Source of the DNA: QHWK01 sp035315685
GTDB lineage: Bacteria; Acidobacteriota; Vicinamibacteria; Vicinamibacterales; CAVVIG01
Direction of reading: 5' to 3'
DNA: 11,972 nt
Assembly: GCA_035315685.1 (NCBI GenBank)
Contig: DATFXR010000449.1
Coordinates: 1 to 11,972 of the forward strand
The translations under genes and the position numbers were made by a program. The notes beneath the pieces are model-generated. The model was not told where the DNA came from. It saw only the letters and a program-made list of their open reading frames with translations, and did no database searches. Below, one piece after another: positions 5,623 through 11,972 of the stretch (its first letter is position 1; every line of letters begins with the position of its first letter).

Positions 5623-6690
5623 ATGGATATGACTCGACGGGACCTGATCGCGCGGCTGGGCGCCGGCGCGGTCGCTCCGTTCCTGGCACAGCAACGTCCC
5701 GCGGTCGAGCGCGGGGCGGTGATCCGCACGCTCCTCACCGACATGCCGCCGGACTCGATCAGCGGCGCGATTCTCTTTCACGAGCACCTGTCGATCCGCT
5801 TCCCGCTGACGAAGGCGCTCGCGGAGAAGGCGGGCCGGCCGGTCCCGGCCAGCTTCACCGACGACGTGGATCTCATGATCGAGGAGACGAAAGCCGCCGG
5901 CAAGGACGGCGTCGGCTGCATCGTCGACGGCGGCCACCCGGACATGGATCGCGACCTCGACGCGTTGAAGCGGATCGCGTCGGCGTCGCAGATCCCGATC
6001 GTCGCGAGCGGCGGCTTCTACATGCAGCGCAACTATCCGGCGGACATCGCGACGAAGAGCGCCGACCAGCTCGCCGACGAGCTCGTCCGCGACGCGAAGG
6101 CGCAGCGGCTCGGTGCGTTCGGCGAGATCGGCCAGCAGGGCGGAGTGCTGACCGACGACGAGCGGAAGGTGTTCACGGCAGTCGGAAAGGCACAGGTGAA
6201 GATCGGCCTGCCGATTTTCACGCACAACGCCTACACCGGGGTCCGCGTGGTCGATCCACCCGTGCCGATGGACACCGCGCTGAAACAGGTCGACGTGCTC
6301 GAGGCGGCGGGCGCAAACCCGCGTCATCTCGCGATCGGCCACGTCTGCTGTCTCGATGATCCCAAAGCGCAGATCGCCCAGCAGCTCGCGAAGCGCGGAG
6401 TGTTCGTCGGATTCGATCGCGTGACGATCAACGCGATCATTCCCGACGAGAAGCGGGTGGCGATGATCCTGGCGTTTCTCGACGCAGGATTTGCCGATCA
6501 CCTGTTGCTGTCGTCGGACTTCAGCAACGGCCGTGCGTTCAAGAAGAACGGCGGGCCTGGCGTGGCGCAGACGGTGACCGCGTTTGCGCCGATGCTCGTG
6601 AAGGCGGGCGTCAGCGAGGCGACGGTGAAGCACATTCTCGAGGACAACCCGCGGCGGTTCCTCGCGTTCGTGCCCCAGAGCGGGAGCTAG
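5623..6690 (+). CDS. Phosphotriesterase-family metal-dependent hydrolase, probably Tat-exported
   Basis: 355 residues from the ATG at 5623. An upstream in-frame ATG at 5551 would add 24 residues encoded by the REP-like repeats and is rejected; ATG 5629 is a close alternative. The leader reads TRRDLIARLGAGAVAPFLAQ (4-23), a twin-arginine-like motif with a short hydrophobic stretch. The mature part is a TIM-barrel amidohydrolase with the full ligand set: HEH (His53, His55), bridging Glu168 in GAFGEIG, His201 in FTHNAY, His240 in AIGHVC and Asp299 in LLSSDF. A glutamate in place of the carboxylated lysine of classical phosphotriesterase places it with the PHP (phosphotriesterase homology protein) group, whose substrates are mostly unknown; lactones or esters are possible. 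Phosphotriester hydrolysis should not be assumed. The gene is divergent from the sigma operon and ends at a repeat-rich gap. Confidence 0.9.
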   Translation: MDMTRRDLIARLGAGAVAPFLAQQRPAVERGAVIRTLLTDMPPDSISGAILFHEHLSIRFPLTKALAEKAGRPVPASFTDDVDLMIEETKAAGKDGVGCIVDGGHPDMDRDLDALKRIASASQIPIVASGGFYMQRNYPADIATKSADQLADELVRDAKAQRLGAFGEIGQQGGVLTDDERKVFTAVGKAQVKIGLPIFTHNAYTGVRVVDPPVPMDTALKQVDVLEAAGANPRHLAIGHVCCLDDPKAQIAQQLAKRGVFVGFDRVTINAIIPDEKRVAMILAFLDAGFADHLLLSSDFSNGRAFKKNGGPGVAQTVTAFAPMLVKAGVSEATVKHILEDNPRRFLAFVPQSGS

Positions 6691-6893
6691 TGGCCGGGGA
6701 CTGGGACCTGGGGACTGGGCTGCCGCTTCCGCGCTTCGCGCTTCGGCACCCAAGGAAATCTTCGCGCGACGCTCCGAAGGGTTCGCTCCAGGCTCCGAGT
6801 CTGCGCGCGGCGTTGGACCTTCGCGCCTGCTCCCAGCTTCTAGTTCCCAGCTTCCAGTTCCCAGCTTCCAGTTTCCAGCTCCCAGCTCCCAGC
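6691..6893. repeat. Repeat-rich intergenic stretch (CTGGGA / CCCAGCTTCCAGTT units)
   Basis: No gene is supported between the metallohydrolase stop and the receptor. At 6695-6720 the plus strand has GGGACTGGG-type units. At 6832-6873 there are three 14-nt tandem units of CCCAGCTTCCAGTT (the first with one T for C change), followed by shorter CCAGCTC units to 6893. The left units resemble the reverse complement of the right units, so an imperfect long-range hairpin is possible. In between (about 6721-6830) lies GC-rich sequence with recurring CGCGCTTCG and CTCCGA words. Stop-free stretches here on the minus strand are repeat-encoded (Gly/Ser/Trp/Lys-rich) and not genes. Confidence 0.75.
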
Positions 6894-6949
6894 CCTTGCA
6901 AACTCCATCAAGCCGGCGTTAAGGTCCCACCGTAAATTTGTCGTAAGTC

Positions 6950-6955
6950 AGGAGG
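6950..6955 (+). promoter_or_regulatory. Strong ribosome-binding site of the TonB-dependent receptor
   Basis: AGGAGG lies 6 nt before the ATG at 6962. It is the only perfect Shine-Dalgarno sequence seen before any start codon in the window and it fixes this start. A possible -10 (TAAATT, 6933-6938) precedes it, without a recognisable -35 box. Confidence 0.85.
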
Positions 6956-6961
6956 GACGGT

Positions 6962-9940
6962 ATGACGTGGCGCCGGTCGACCTCGCTCGCACTATTCGTC
7001 GCCCTGTCGTGGTTTCCGTCGGCCGCGCGCGCGCAGAGTGCGATCGCCGGCGTCGTCAAGGACACGTCGGGTGCGGTGCTGCCCGGTGTCACCGTCGAAG
7101 CATCGAGCGATGTTCTGATCGAAAAGGCGCGCACGGTTACGACGGACGGCGCCGGACAGTACAAGATCGTGGACCTGCGGCCCGGCGTCTACACCGTCAC
7201 CTTCACCCTCACGGGCTTCCAGACCTTGAAACGGCAGGCCGTCGAACTGCCGACCGATTTCACCGCAACCATCAACGCCGAGATGCGCGTCGGTGCGCTC
7301 GAGGAATCGGTCACCGTCTCGGCTGCTTCGCCTGTCGTCGACGTGCAGAACGCGTCACACATGCAGGTCCTCAACCGTGACGCGATGGACGAGATTCCGA
7401 CCGGCCGTACGATTCAGGGTCTCGGTCAACTCGTCGTCGGCATCAGCCTGAGCCTGCCTGATACGGCGGGGGCCCGCGGGATGCAGCAGACCTACATGTC
7501 CACACATGGCCAGTCGGCCGCGAACAACACGGTGATGGTCGACGGCATGATGGTGAACGGCCTGATGGCGGACGGCGCAGTGCAGAGCTACTTCAACGAT
7601 GCGATGAATCAGGAAGTCGCCTACCAGACGAGCGGCATCGGCGCGGAAACGTCGGCGGGCGGCGTGCGGCTCAACATGATTCCGAAAGAGGGCGGCAACC
7701 GCTTCAGCGGATCGTTCTCGGGCGCGGCCCGTCCGGGCAAATGGCAGCGCGACAATCTCTCCGCACGCTTGCAGACGGGACACCCTGAATTCGTGCCGCC
7801 GGTTCCCGGTTTGACTGCCGGCAACGCGACCGACCGCATCGTCGACTACACCGGCGGCGAGGGCGGACCGCTGTTGAAGAACCGTCTGTGGTTCTACATA
7901 TCGGGCCGCTACTACTCCGTGAACAACTACATCGCGAACACGTTCTTCAAGGACGGCAGCCAGGGCATCGACGATCAGTTCATCAAGAGCATCATGGGGC
8001 GGATCACGTGGCAGGTGAGCCCGCGGAACAAGTTCTCGGCGTACGACGACGAGATCGATAAGTACCGCGGCCATGACATGCAGAGCCTCTACGAGCCCGA
8101 GACGGCGGCGACGGTCTGGAACTCGCCGGCATACCACACGAACCAGGCGAAGTGGACCTCCACCGTCACCAACAAGCTGATGATCGACGGCGGCTTCTCG
8201 AGCAACCTCGAGTACTACACGAACGAATACCGTCCCGGCATCGCGCAGATTCGCGGCACACCAGAGTGGTTCGCCGACGCGTCGCGTTCGGAGCTCGATC
8301 TGGGCGGGAGAAAGTCGGCGGCGACAGTGCAGCTCACGCACAGCCCGGCGCGCTACAACGTTCAGGCGGCGGCGACCTACGTCACCGGCTCGCACAACAT
8401 CAAGGTCGGATTCCAGCGGACGTGGGGTACCTTCACCCACACCTACGACGCCAACGCGGATCTCACGCAGCAGTACCGCAGCAACACGACCGGCGTCGCG
8501 TATTCGGTGCCGAACTCGGTGGTGATTCGCAACACGCCGCTGACGTTCTTCGGCGAGCGGCTGAACTACGACCTCGGGATCTTCGCGCAGGACGCGTGGA
8601 CGCTGAACCGCCTGACCATCAACGCCGGCCTGCGCTGGGAGGCACTGAACGCGCAGGTGCTCGAAGGCGAGTCACCCGCGGGGCGGTTCGTGCCGGCTCG
8701 GCACTTCGACGCGATCGAGAACCTGCCGGACTGGCGTGACTGGGCGCCGCGGTTCGCCGCGGTGTACGACGTGCGCGGCAACGCGAAGACGGCGATCAAG
8801 TTTTCGCTGAACCGCTACAACCAGCAGCGCACGACCGGCGTCGCCGACAACTACAACCCGCTCGTCTCGGCGACATCGACGAGCCTCGCGTGGACCGACC
8901 TGAACCGTGACGACATCGCGCAGGGTGCACGCGGCTGCGTGTACCTGACGCCCGGCTGCGAGATCAACTTCGGGCAACTGCCGGCGAACTTCGGCACCGC
9001 CGCGCTGAACCGCTACGGCAACTTCCCGCGGACCTGGAATCTCGAAAGCGCGGTTGAACTGCAGCACGAGCTCCTGCCGCGGCTGTCGGTGTCGGGCGCG
9101 TGGTTCCACGGCACGTTCCACAATCTCACCAGCACGTATCACACCGAGTGGACCTACGCCGACTACACGCCGATCCAGATCTTCAACCCGATGACCGGCA
9201 CGCCGATTACCGTCTACAACCGCAGCGCGGCCGCGAACAGCCGCCCCTCCGACATCCTCGACACATTCGATCCCGAACGGCAGCGGATTTACAACAGCTA
9301 CTCGTTCGAGTTCCGTGCGCGGCCCGGCCGAGGGGCGCAGCTGTTCGGCGGACTGTCGGTCGAGCGCGAATTGAACGTGAACTGCACGCAGCCGGACAAC
9401 CCCAATTTCCTCCGGTTCTGCGACGAGCGGAACCTCGACGACGGCTTCACGATTCCGTGGCGCAACAACCTGAAGCTCGCCGGCTCGGTCCCCGTGACGT
9501 TCGGGATCACGCTCAGCGGATCGCTGCAGAGCACGCGCGGCATCGCAATCGGCACCGCGCCGGGATCGACGACAACGCCTCCGAACTCGGCGTCCTTTGC
9601 GGTCGGCGCCACGACGCGATATCCGTCCAACTGTCCGGCGCCGTGCCCGGCTGGCGCGATCGTAATCGGGCCGTCGCTGACCGTCACCACCCTGACCGTT
9701 CCGCTCGTCCCATATCTCGTCAACGTCGCCGATCGGATCAACCAGCTCGATCTCAAGGCGTCGAGAACCTTCCGCACCGGACGGCTCACCCTGACGCCGA
9801 GCATCGAGGTGTTCAACGCGCTGAATCCGGATCAGGTCGTGAGCTACGTCTCGACGAGCTATGCGACCTCGTCGTACCTGCGTCCGAACAGCATCGTGCA
9901 GGGACGGATCATCGGCGTCGCGCTGCAGAGCCGGTGGTAG
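6962..9940 (+). CDS. TonB-dependent receptor, Oar-like, with carboxypeptidase-regulatory domain
   Basis: 992 residues. A signal peptide (1-25, RRSTSLALFVALSWFPSAAR at 4-23, cleavage near AQS) is followed by a carboxypeptidase-regulatory/Ig-like domain (27-110; IAGVVKDTSGAVLPGVTVEA at 28-47, then GQYKIVDLRPGVYTVTFTL at 65-83). Next comes ESVTVSAASPVVDVQN (115-130), where such proteins carry a TonB-box-like segment. The plug (about 130-245) includes VDGMMVNG (193-200) and GGVRLNMIPKEGGNRFSGSF (233-252). The rest is a long beta barrel with alternating aromatic strands, and the chain ends IIGVALQSRW with a terminal aromatic as outer-membrane barrels prefer. It should import or bind a large substrate in the outer membrane using TonB energy. 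In Acidobacteriota this family is greatly expanded and often tied to carbohydrate or peptide uptake, but no substrate is indicated here. It has its own ribosome-binding site and ends right at a hairpin. Confidence 0.94.
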   Translation: MTWRRSTSLALFVALSWFPSAARAQSAIAGVVKDTSGAVLPGVTVEASSDVLIEKARTVTTDGAGQYKIVDLRPGVYTVTFTLTGFQTLKRQAVELPTDFTATINAEMRVGALEESVTVSAASPVVDVQNASHMQVLNRDAMDEIPTGRTIQGLGQLVVGISLSLPDTAGARGMQQTYMSTHGQSAANNTVMVDGMMVNGLMADGAVQSYFNDAMNQEVAYQTSGIGAETSAGGVRLNMIPKEGGNRFSGSFSGAARPGKWQRDNLSARLQTGHPEFVPPVPGLTAGNATDRIVDYTGGEGGPLLKNRLWFYISGRYYSVNNYIANTFFKDGSQGIDDQFIKSIMGRITWQVSPRNKFSAYDDEIDKYRGHDMQSLYEPETAATVWNSPAYHTNQAKWTSTVTNKLMIDGGFSSNLEYYTNEYRPGIAQIRGTPEWFADASRSELDLGGRKSAATVQLTHSPARYNVQAAATYVTGSHNIKVGFQRTWGTFTHTYDANADLTQQYRSNTTGVAYSVPNSVVIRNTPLTFFGERLNYDLGIFAQDAWTLNRLTINAGLRWEALNAQVLEGESPAGRFVPARHFDAIENLPDWRDWAPRFAAVYDVRGNAKTAIKFSLNRYNQQRTTGVADNYNPLVSATSTSLAWTDLNRDDIAQGARGCVYLTPGCEINFGQLPANFGTAALNRYGNFPRTWNLESAVELQHELLPRLSVSGAWFHGTFHNLTSTYHTEWTYADYTPIQIFNPMTGTPITVYNRSAAANSRPSDILDTFDPERQRIYNSYSFEFRARPGRGAQLFGGLSVERELNVNCTQPDNPNFLRFCDERNLDDGFTIPWRNNLKLAGSVPVTFGITLSGSLQSTRGIAIGTAPGSTTTPPNSASFAVGATTRYPSNCPAPCPAGAIVIGPSLTVTTLTVPLVPYLVNVADRINQLDLKASRTFRTGRLTLTPSIEVFNALNPDQVVSYVSTSYATSSYLRPNSIVQGRIIGVALQSRW

Positions 9941-9997
9941 GACAGGATGGGCAGGATGGGCAGGACCTTCCTGCCTTCCTGCCCTTCCTGCCCTGTC
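9941..9997. terminator. Repeat-built hairpin between convergent genes, probable bidirectional terminator
   Basis: The left arm starts directly after the receptor stop (GACAGGATGGGCAGGATGGG, from 9941) and the right arm ends CCTTCCTGCCCTGTC at 9997, its imperfect reverse complement. Both arms are built of 7-8-nt GGGCAGGA-type units. The outer GACAGG/CCTGTC pair is exact. The right end overlaps the stop codon of the minus-strand TPR gene by two bases. There is no U-tract, so termination is inferred from position and stem strength. Confidence 0.7.
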
Positions 9998-11972
9998 AGC
10001 GACGTCCGAGTGCCGTCTCGAGATTGCGCTTCGCGTCGGCGAAGTTCGGGTCGATGGCGAGCGCGGCGCGGAAGTGGTCGATCGCTTCGTCCATGCGGCC
10101 CTGCGTGGCGAGGGCGATGCCGAGGTTGTTGTGCGCCTGCACGGAGCGCGGCGTGAGCTTCAGCGCCGCCCGGAATTCCACGATCGCTTCCTCCGTCCGA
10201 TCGATCTCCATCAGAAAGCTGCCCAGGTCGTAGCGAATCGCGCCGTCCGCCGGCGCGAGCTGTGCGGCGCGGCGGAACTCGATCAGCGCCTCATCGGTCC
10301 GGCCGACGCTCGACAACGCGTCGGCGAGGTTGCGGTGCGACTTTGCGGACGTGGGATCCGCCGCGACCGCCGCGCGGAATTCGGCAATCGCATCGTCGCG
10401 TTTGCCTTCGTCGGCGAGCGCGATGCCGAGGTTGTTGTGGACGTCGGCGGAGCCCGGCATCGCCTGCAGCGCGACGCGGAAATGCTGCGACGCTTCTGTG
10501 GCCTTGCCCTCGTCGGTCAGCACGTTCGCCAGGTTGTAGTGGGCTTCGGGATACTCGGCCCGGAGGCTGATCGCGCGCTCGTAGGCCGCGACCGCGTCCG
10601 ACAGACGCCCTTTCGCGCGGAGCGCGGTGCCCAGATTGTTATAGGCCGGCGCGTAGTCGGGCCGCAGTGTGACCGCTCGCTCGTAGTGCGTGACCGCCTC
10701 GTCGACACGACCGTCCGCCTGCAGCGCGACCGCGAGATTGCTCTCAGTCACTGCCCGCATCAGCGTGGTCGACAGCAGCGGCCAGTTGCAGACGATGGCG
10801 ATCGCCGCGAGCGCTGCAGCGGCCCACGCGACCCGTTCACGCCGTTCGCCGGCCACCCACACCCGCCCGCCGGTGACGCCCGCACCGGCGAACACCATCA
10901 ACATCGGCACGAGCGGATAACGGTAACGCGCGAACACGTAGAAGGCGACGACGCTCGCGGCGTATGCGATCGTCAACGCGTAGAGAATCGCGAGACGCTG
11001 GCGAAGCGGCCACGTGACGACGACCCCGAGCACCGCGAGCGGCACCAGGACGCCGAAGTGACCCACGACGCCGAGCAGCCTCAGCGGCCACGAATGTTCG
11101 GCGTGCGCCTCCTGACTCTCGGTGTCGATCATTTCGCTCGCGTTCCAGAGCAGTGCCGTCTTGCGCCCCATCAACTTCAGCCATGCGCCCGGCTGCGACG
11201 TGACGAAGTCCATCGCCTTGTCGAACCAGTAGCTCGAGACCTCGCCGGGCGTGAGCGTGCGGCCGAGCGCGTGTTCGGCGAGCTCGGTGGCGTCCTGCCG
11301 CTCGTACTCCGGCGCTCCGCGCCCGAACCGCAGCGACTGGTAGGTGCCGTCGGACTGCGGGTTGTTGCCGATGTAGAAGTTCGGACCCGCCTGCGACGTC
11401 GTGATGTAGAACCCGCCGCCGACATGGGCGTTGCGCGCCGCCACGGGCAGGAGCAGGACGGCGAGCCCGGCGACGAAGACAGCGGCTCGCTTCGCTCGCG
11501 CCGAGAAGGGATTCGGGGTTCGGGATTCGGGATTCGCCGTGAGCGCCCACGCGATGATGACGACGATGAACACGAGCGCGTTCTCGCGCGTGAGCGCGAG
11601 CGCGCCCATCGCAAGGCCGAGCGCGAACCAGAGCCAGCGGTCACGGTTCGGCGCGTGAACGAGGGCAGTGTCGCCATCTCGACGGTCCGGCTGAAGCCGG
11701 ATGCTACCGCGATCACCGCGACCGCGATCACGGTCCAGCTGACGAAGCCGGACATTACCGGGATCGCGCTTGGCCGCGTGTCGTCGCCCCTCTGCAGTAG
11801 TGTCCGGCTTCAGCCGGACGCTCTCCTTGTCCGTAGTGTCCGGCTTCAGCCGGACCGTGATCTCCGCGATCAAGTACAAGCCCACACACAGAAAGAACAC
11901 ATCGAGGACGGACTTCTGAATCAGCCAATCGAAGAAGATCGCGGGCGCGTAGAGCGCCAGCATGAGTCCCGC
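9996..11972 (-). CDS. Membrane glycosyltransferase-39-like protein with C-terminal TPR repeats, 5' end missing
   Basis: The frame is open to the right edge, so the N-terminus lies outside; 658 residues are visible (numbered here from the Met at 11963). Hydrophobic segments: about 1-12, 18-35, 109-123, 129-141, 160-175, 293-318, 322-344, 347-363 and 378-393. A large loop (176-292) lies between them. Seven TPR units with a 34-residue period follow (about 405-642; for example YNNLGTALRAKGRLSDAVAA at 441-460). The membrane part resembles PMT/ArnT-like family 39 transferases, which use polyprenyl-phosphate sugars; the catalytic first loop with its acidic residues would be off the window, so activity cannot be judged. 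Residues about 36-95 are encoded by an inserted repeat element and residues about 143-152 by GGATTCG repeats, both in frame and both in loops. The gene is convergent with the receptor gene. Confidence 0.85.
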   Translation of the reverse strand, partial: AGLMLALYAPAIFFDWLIQKSVLDVFFLCVGLYLIAEITVRLKPDTTDKESVRLKPDTTAEGRRHAAKRDPGNVRLRQLDRDRGRGDRGSIRLQPDRRDGDTALVHAPNRDRWLWFALGLAMGALALTRENALVFIVVIIAWALTANPESRTPNPFSARAKRAAVFVAGLAVLLLPVAARNAHVGGGFYITTSQAGPNFYIGNNPQSDGTYQSLRFGRGAPEYERQDATELAEHALGRTLTPGEVSSYWFDKAMDFVTSQPGAWLKLMGRKTALLWNASEMIDTESQEAHAEHSWPLRLLGVVGHFGVLVPLAVLGVVVTWPLRQRLAILYALTIAYAASVVAFYVFARYRYPLVPMLMVFAGAGVTGGRVWVAGERRERVAWAAAALAAIAIVCNWPLLSTTLMRAVTESNLAVALQADGRVDEAVTHYERAVTLRPDYAPAYNNLGTALRAKGRLSDAVAAYERAISLRAEYPEAHYNLANVLTDEGKATEASQHFRVALQAMPGSADVHNNLGIALADEGKRDDAIAEFRAAVAADPTSAKSHRNLADALSSVGRTDEALIEFRRAAQLAPADGAIRYDLGSFLMEIDRTEEAIVEFRAALKLTPRSVQAHNNLGIALATQGRMDEAIDHFRAALAIDPNFADAKRNLETALGRR
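11508..11536. repeat. Tandem GGGATTCG-type repeats inside a coding region
   Basis: Four degenerate 7-nt units (GG[A/G]TTCG) run from 11508 to 11536. On the minus strand they encode the Asn/Pro/Glu/Ser/Arg-rich residues around 143-152 of the TPR/membrane protein, in the loop between two hydrophobic segments. The tract keeps the frame. Confidence 0.8.
11682..11858. mobile_element. MITE-like 177-bp element with 26-bp terminal inverted repeats, in frame within a gene
   Basis: The left end (11682-11707) and the reverse complement of the right end (11833-11858) match at 24 of 26 positions; both contain ACGGTCCGGCTGAAGCCGGA. Another copy of the 23-bp core lies at 11797-11819, 36 bp from the right-end copy and in the same direction, and a degenerate one lies at about 11732-11759. 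Each core (TCCGGC, TTCA or TGAA, GCCGGA) is itself a small hairpin. The element is 59 codons long and stop-free in the host frame, giving VRLKPDTT twice. It has no transposase gene, so it would depend on one elsewhere, or it arose by repeat amplification. Confidence 0.6.

Noticed and set aside
5386..6753. Minus-strand open frame of 455 codons opposite the metallohydrolase gene
   Set aside because: It is Arg/His/Asp-rich with no recognisable domain, and the plus strand has all metal-ligand motifs of a known family; long antisense frames are expected at this GC content.
6611..6901. Minus-strand open frame rich in Gly, Ser, Trp, Lys and Leu in the gap before the receptor gene
   Set aside because: The peptide is a direct translation of the tandem CCCAGCTTCCAG units and overlaps the end of the metallohydrolase gene; no start signal.
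7355..8440. Minus-strand open frame of 361 codons inside the TonB-dependent receptor
   Set aside because: Val/Arg/His-rich shadow of the receptor coding strand, no start signal or motif.
11177..11755. Minus-strand frame beginning MSGFVSWTVIAVAV inside the membrane/TPR gene
   Set aside because: After a short hydrophobic start it becomes Ser/Arg-rich shadow sequence; the hydrophobic part comes from the repeat element read in another frame.
11676..11864. ATCTC direct repeats as a 5-bp target-site duplication around the inserted element
   Set aside because: Removing the element plus one copy deletes 184 bp and shifts the host frame, while removing the exact 177-bp block keeps it; a 5-bp match by chance is easy, so the duplication is not claimed.

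Overview
The window is GC-rich, densely coding bacterial DNA. It looks like a soil-type Acidobacteriota genome, probably of the Vicinamibacteria group. This is an inference from three things: an Oar-like TonB-dependent receptor with an N-terminal carboxypeptidase-regulatory domain, a membrane glycosyltransferase-39-like/TPR protein, and several families of short G+C-rich repeats (GGTTCT, CCCAGCTTCCAG, GGGATTCG and TCCGGCTTCAGCCGGA types) that I associate from memory with that group. No taxonomic marker gene is present.

Layout. Positions 1-2275 (minus) hold a cytosolic PAS-PAS hybrid histidine kinase whose stop codon overlaps, by ATGA, the start of a family III CoA-transferase that runs off the left edge. 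Positions 2323-3501 (plus, divergent) encode a thiolase. Positions 3502-3651 are a repeat-built hairpin between convergent genes. Positions 3652-5404 (minus) form a tight three-gene operon: an ECF-type sigma factor, a one-pass membrane protein that is probably its anti-sigma factor, and a small secreted protein resembling the beta domain of secretins. Both junctions are 4-nt start/stop overlaps. Positions 5405-5622 contain four copies of a REP-like repeat, two of them forming a near-perfect hairpin. Positions 5623-6690 (plus) encode a phosphotriesterase-family metallohydrolase with a Tat-like leader. Positions 6691-6949 are mostly short repeats. Positions 6962-9940 (plus) encode the TonB-dependent receptor. 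Positions 9941-9997 are a repeat hairpin between convergent genes. Positions 9996-11972 (minus) hold the C-terminal part of the membrane/TPR protein, which has a 177-bp element with terminal inverted repeats lodged in frame.

How the genes fit together. The CoA-transferase and thiolase point to acyl-CoA metabolism, with a two-component kinase co-translated with the former. The sigma/anti-sigma/secretin-like operon looks like an envelope signalling unit. The receptor, metallohydrolase and glycosyltransferase-like protein are envelope or uptake functions with no clear operon link to each other. I see no classical defence system, CRISPR array, prophage or complete transposon. The most unusual content is the repeat biology (hairpins at gene ends, a REP-like array at a promoter, repeats inside a reading frame), the stand-alone secretin-like protein, and a recurring TANNNT box 6-7 nt before start codons that suggests leaderless transcripts.
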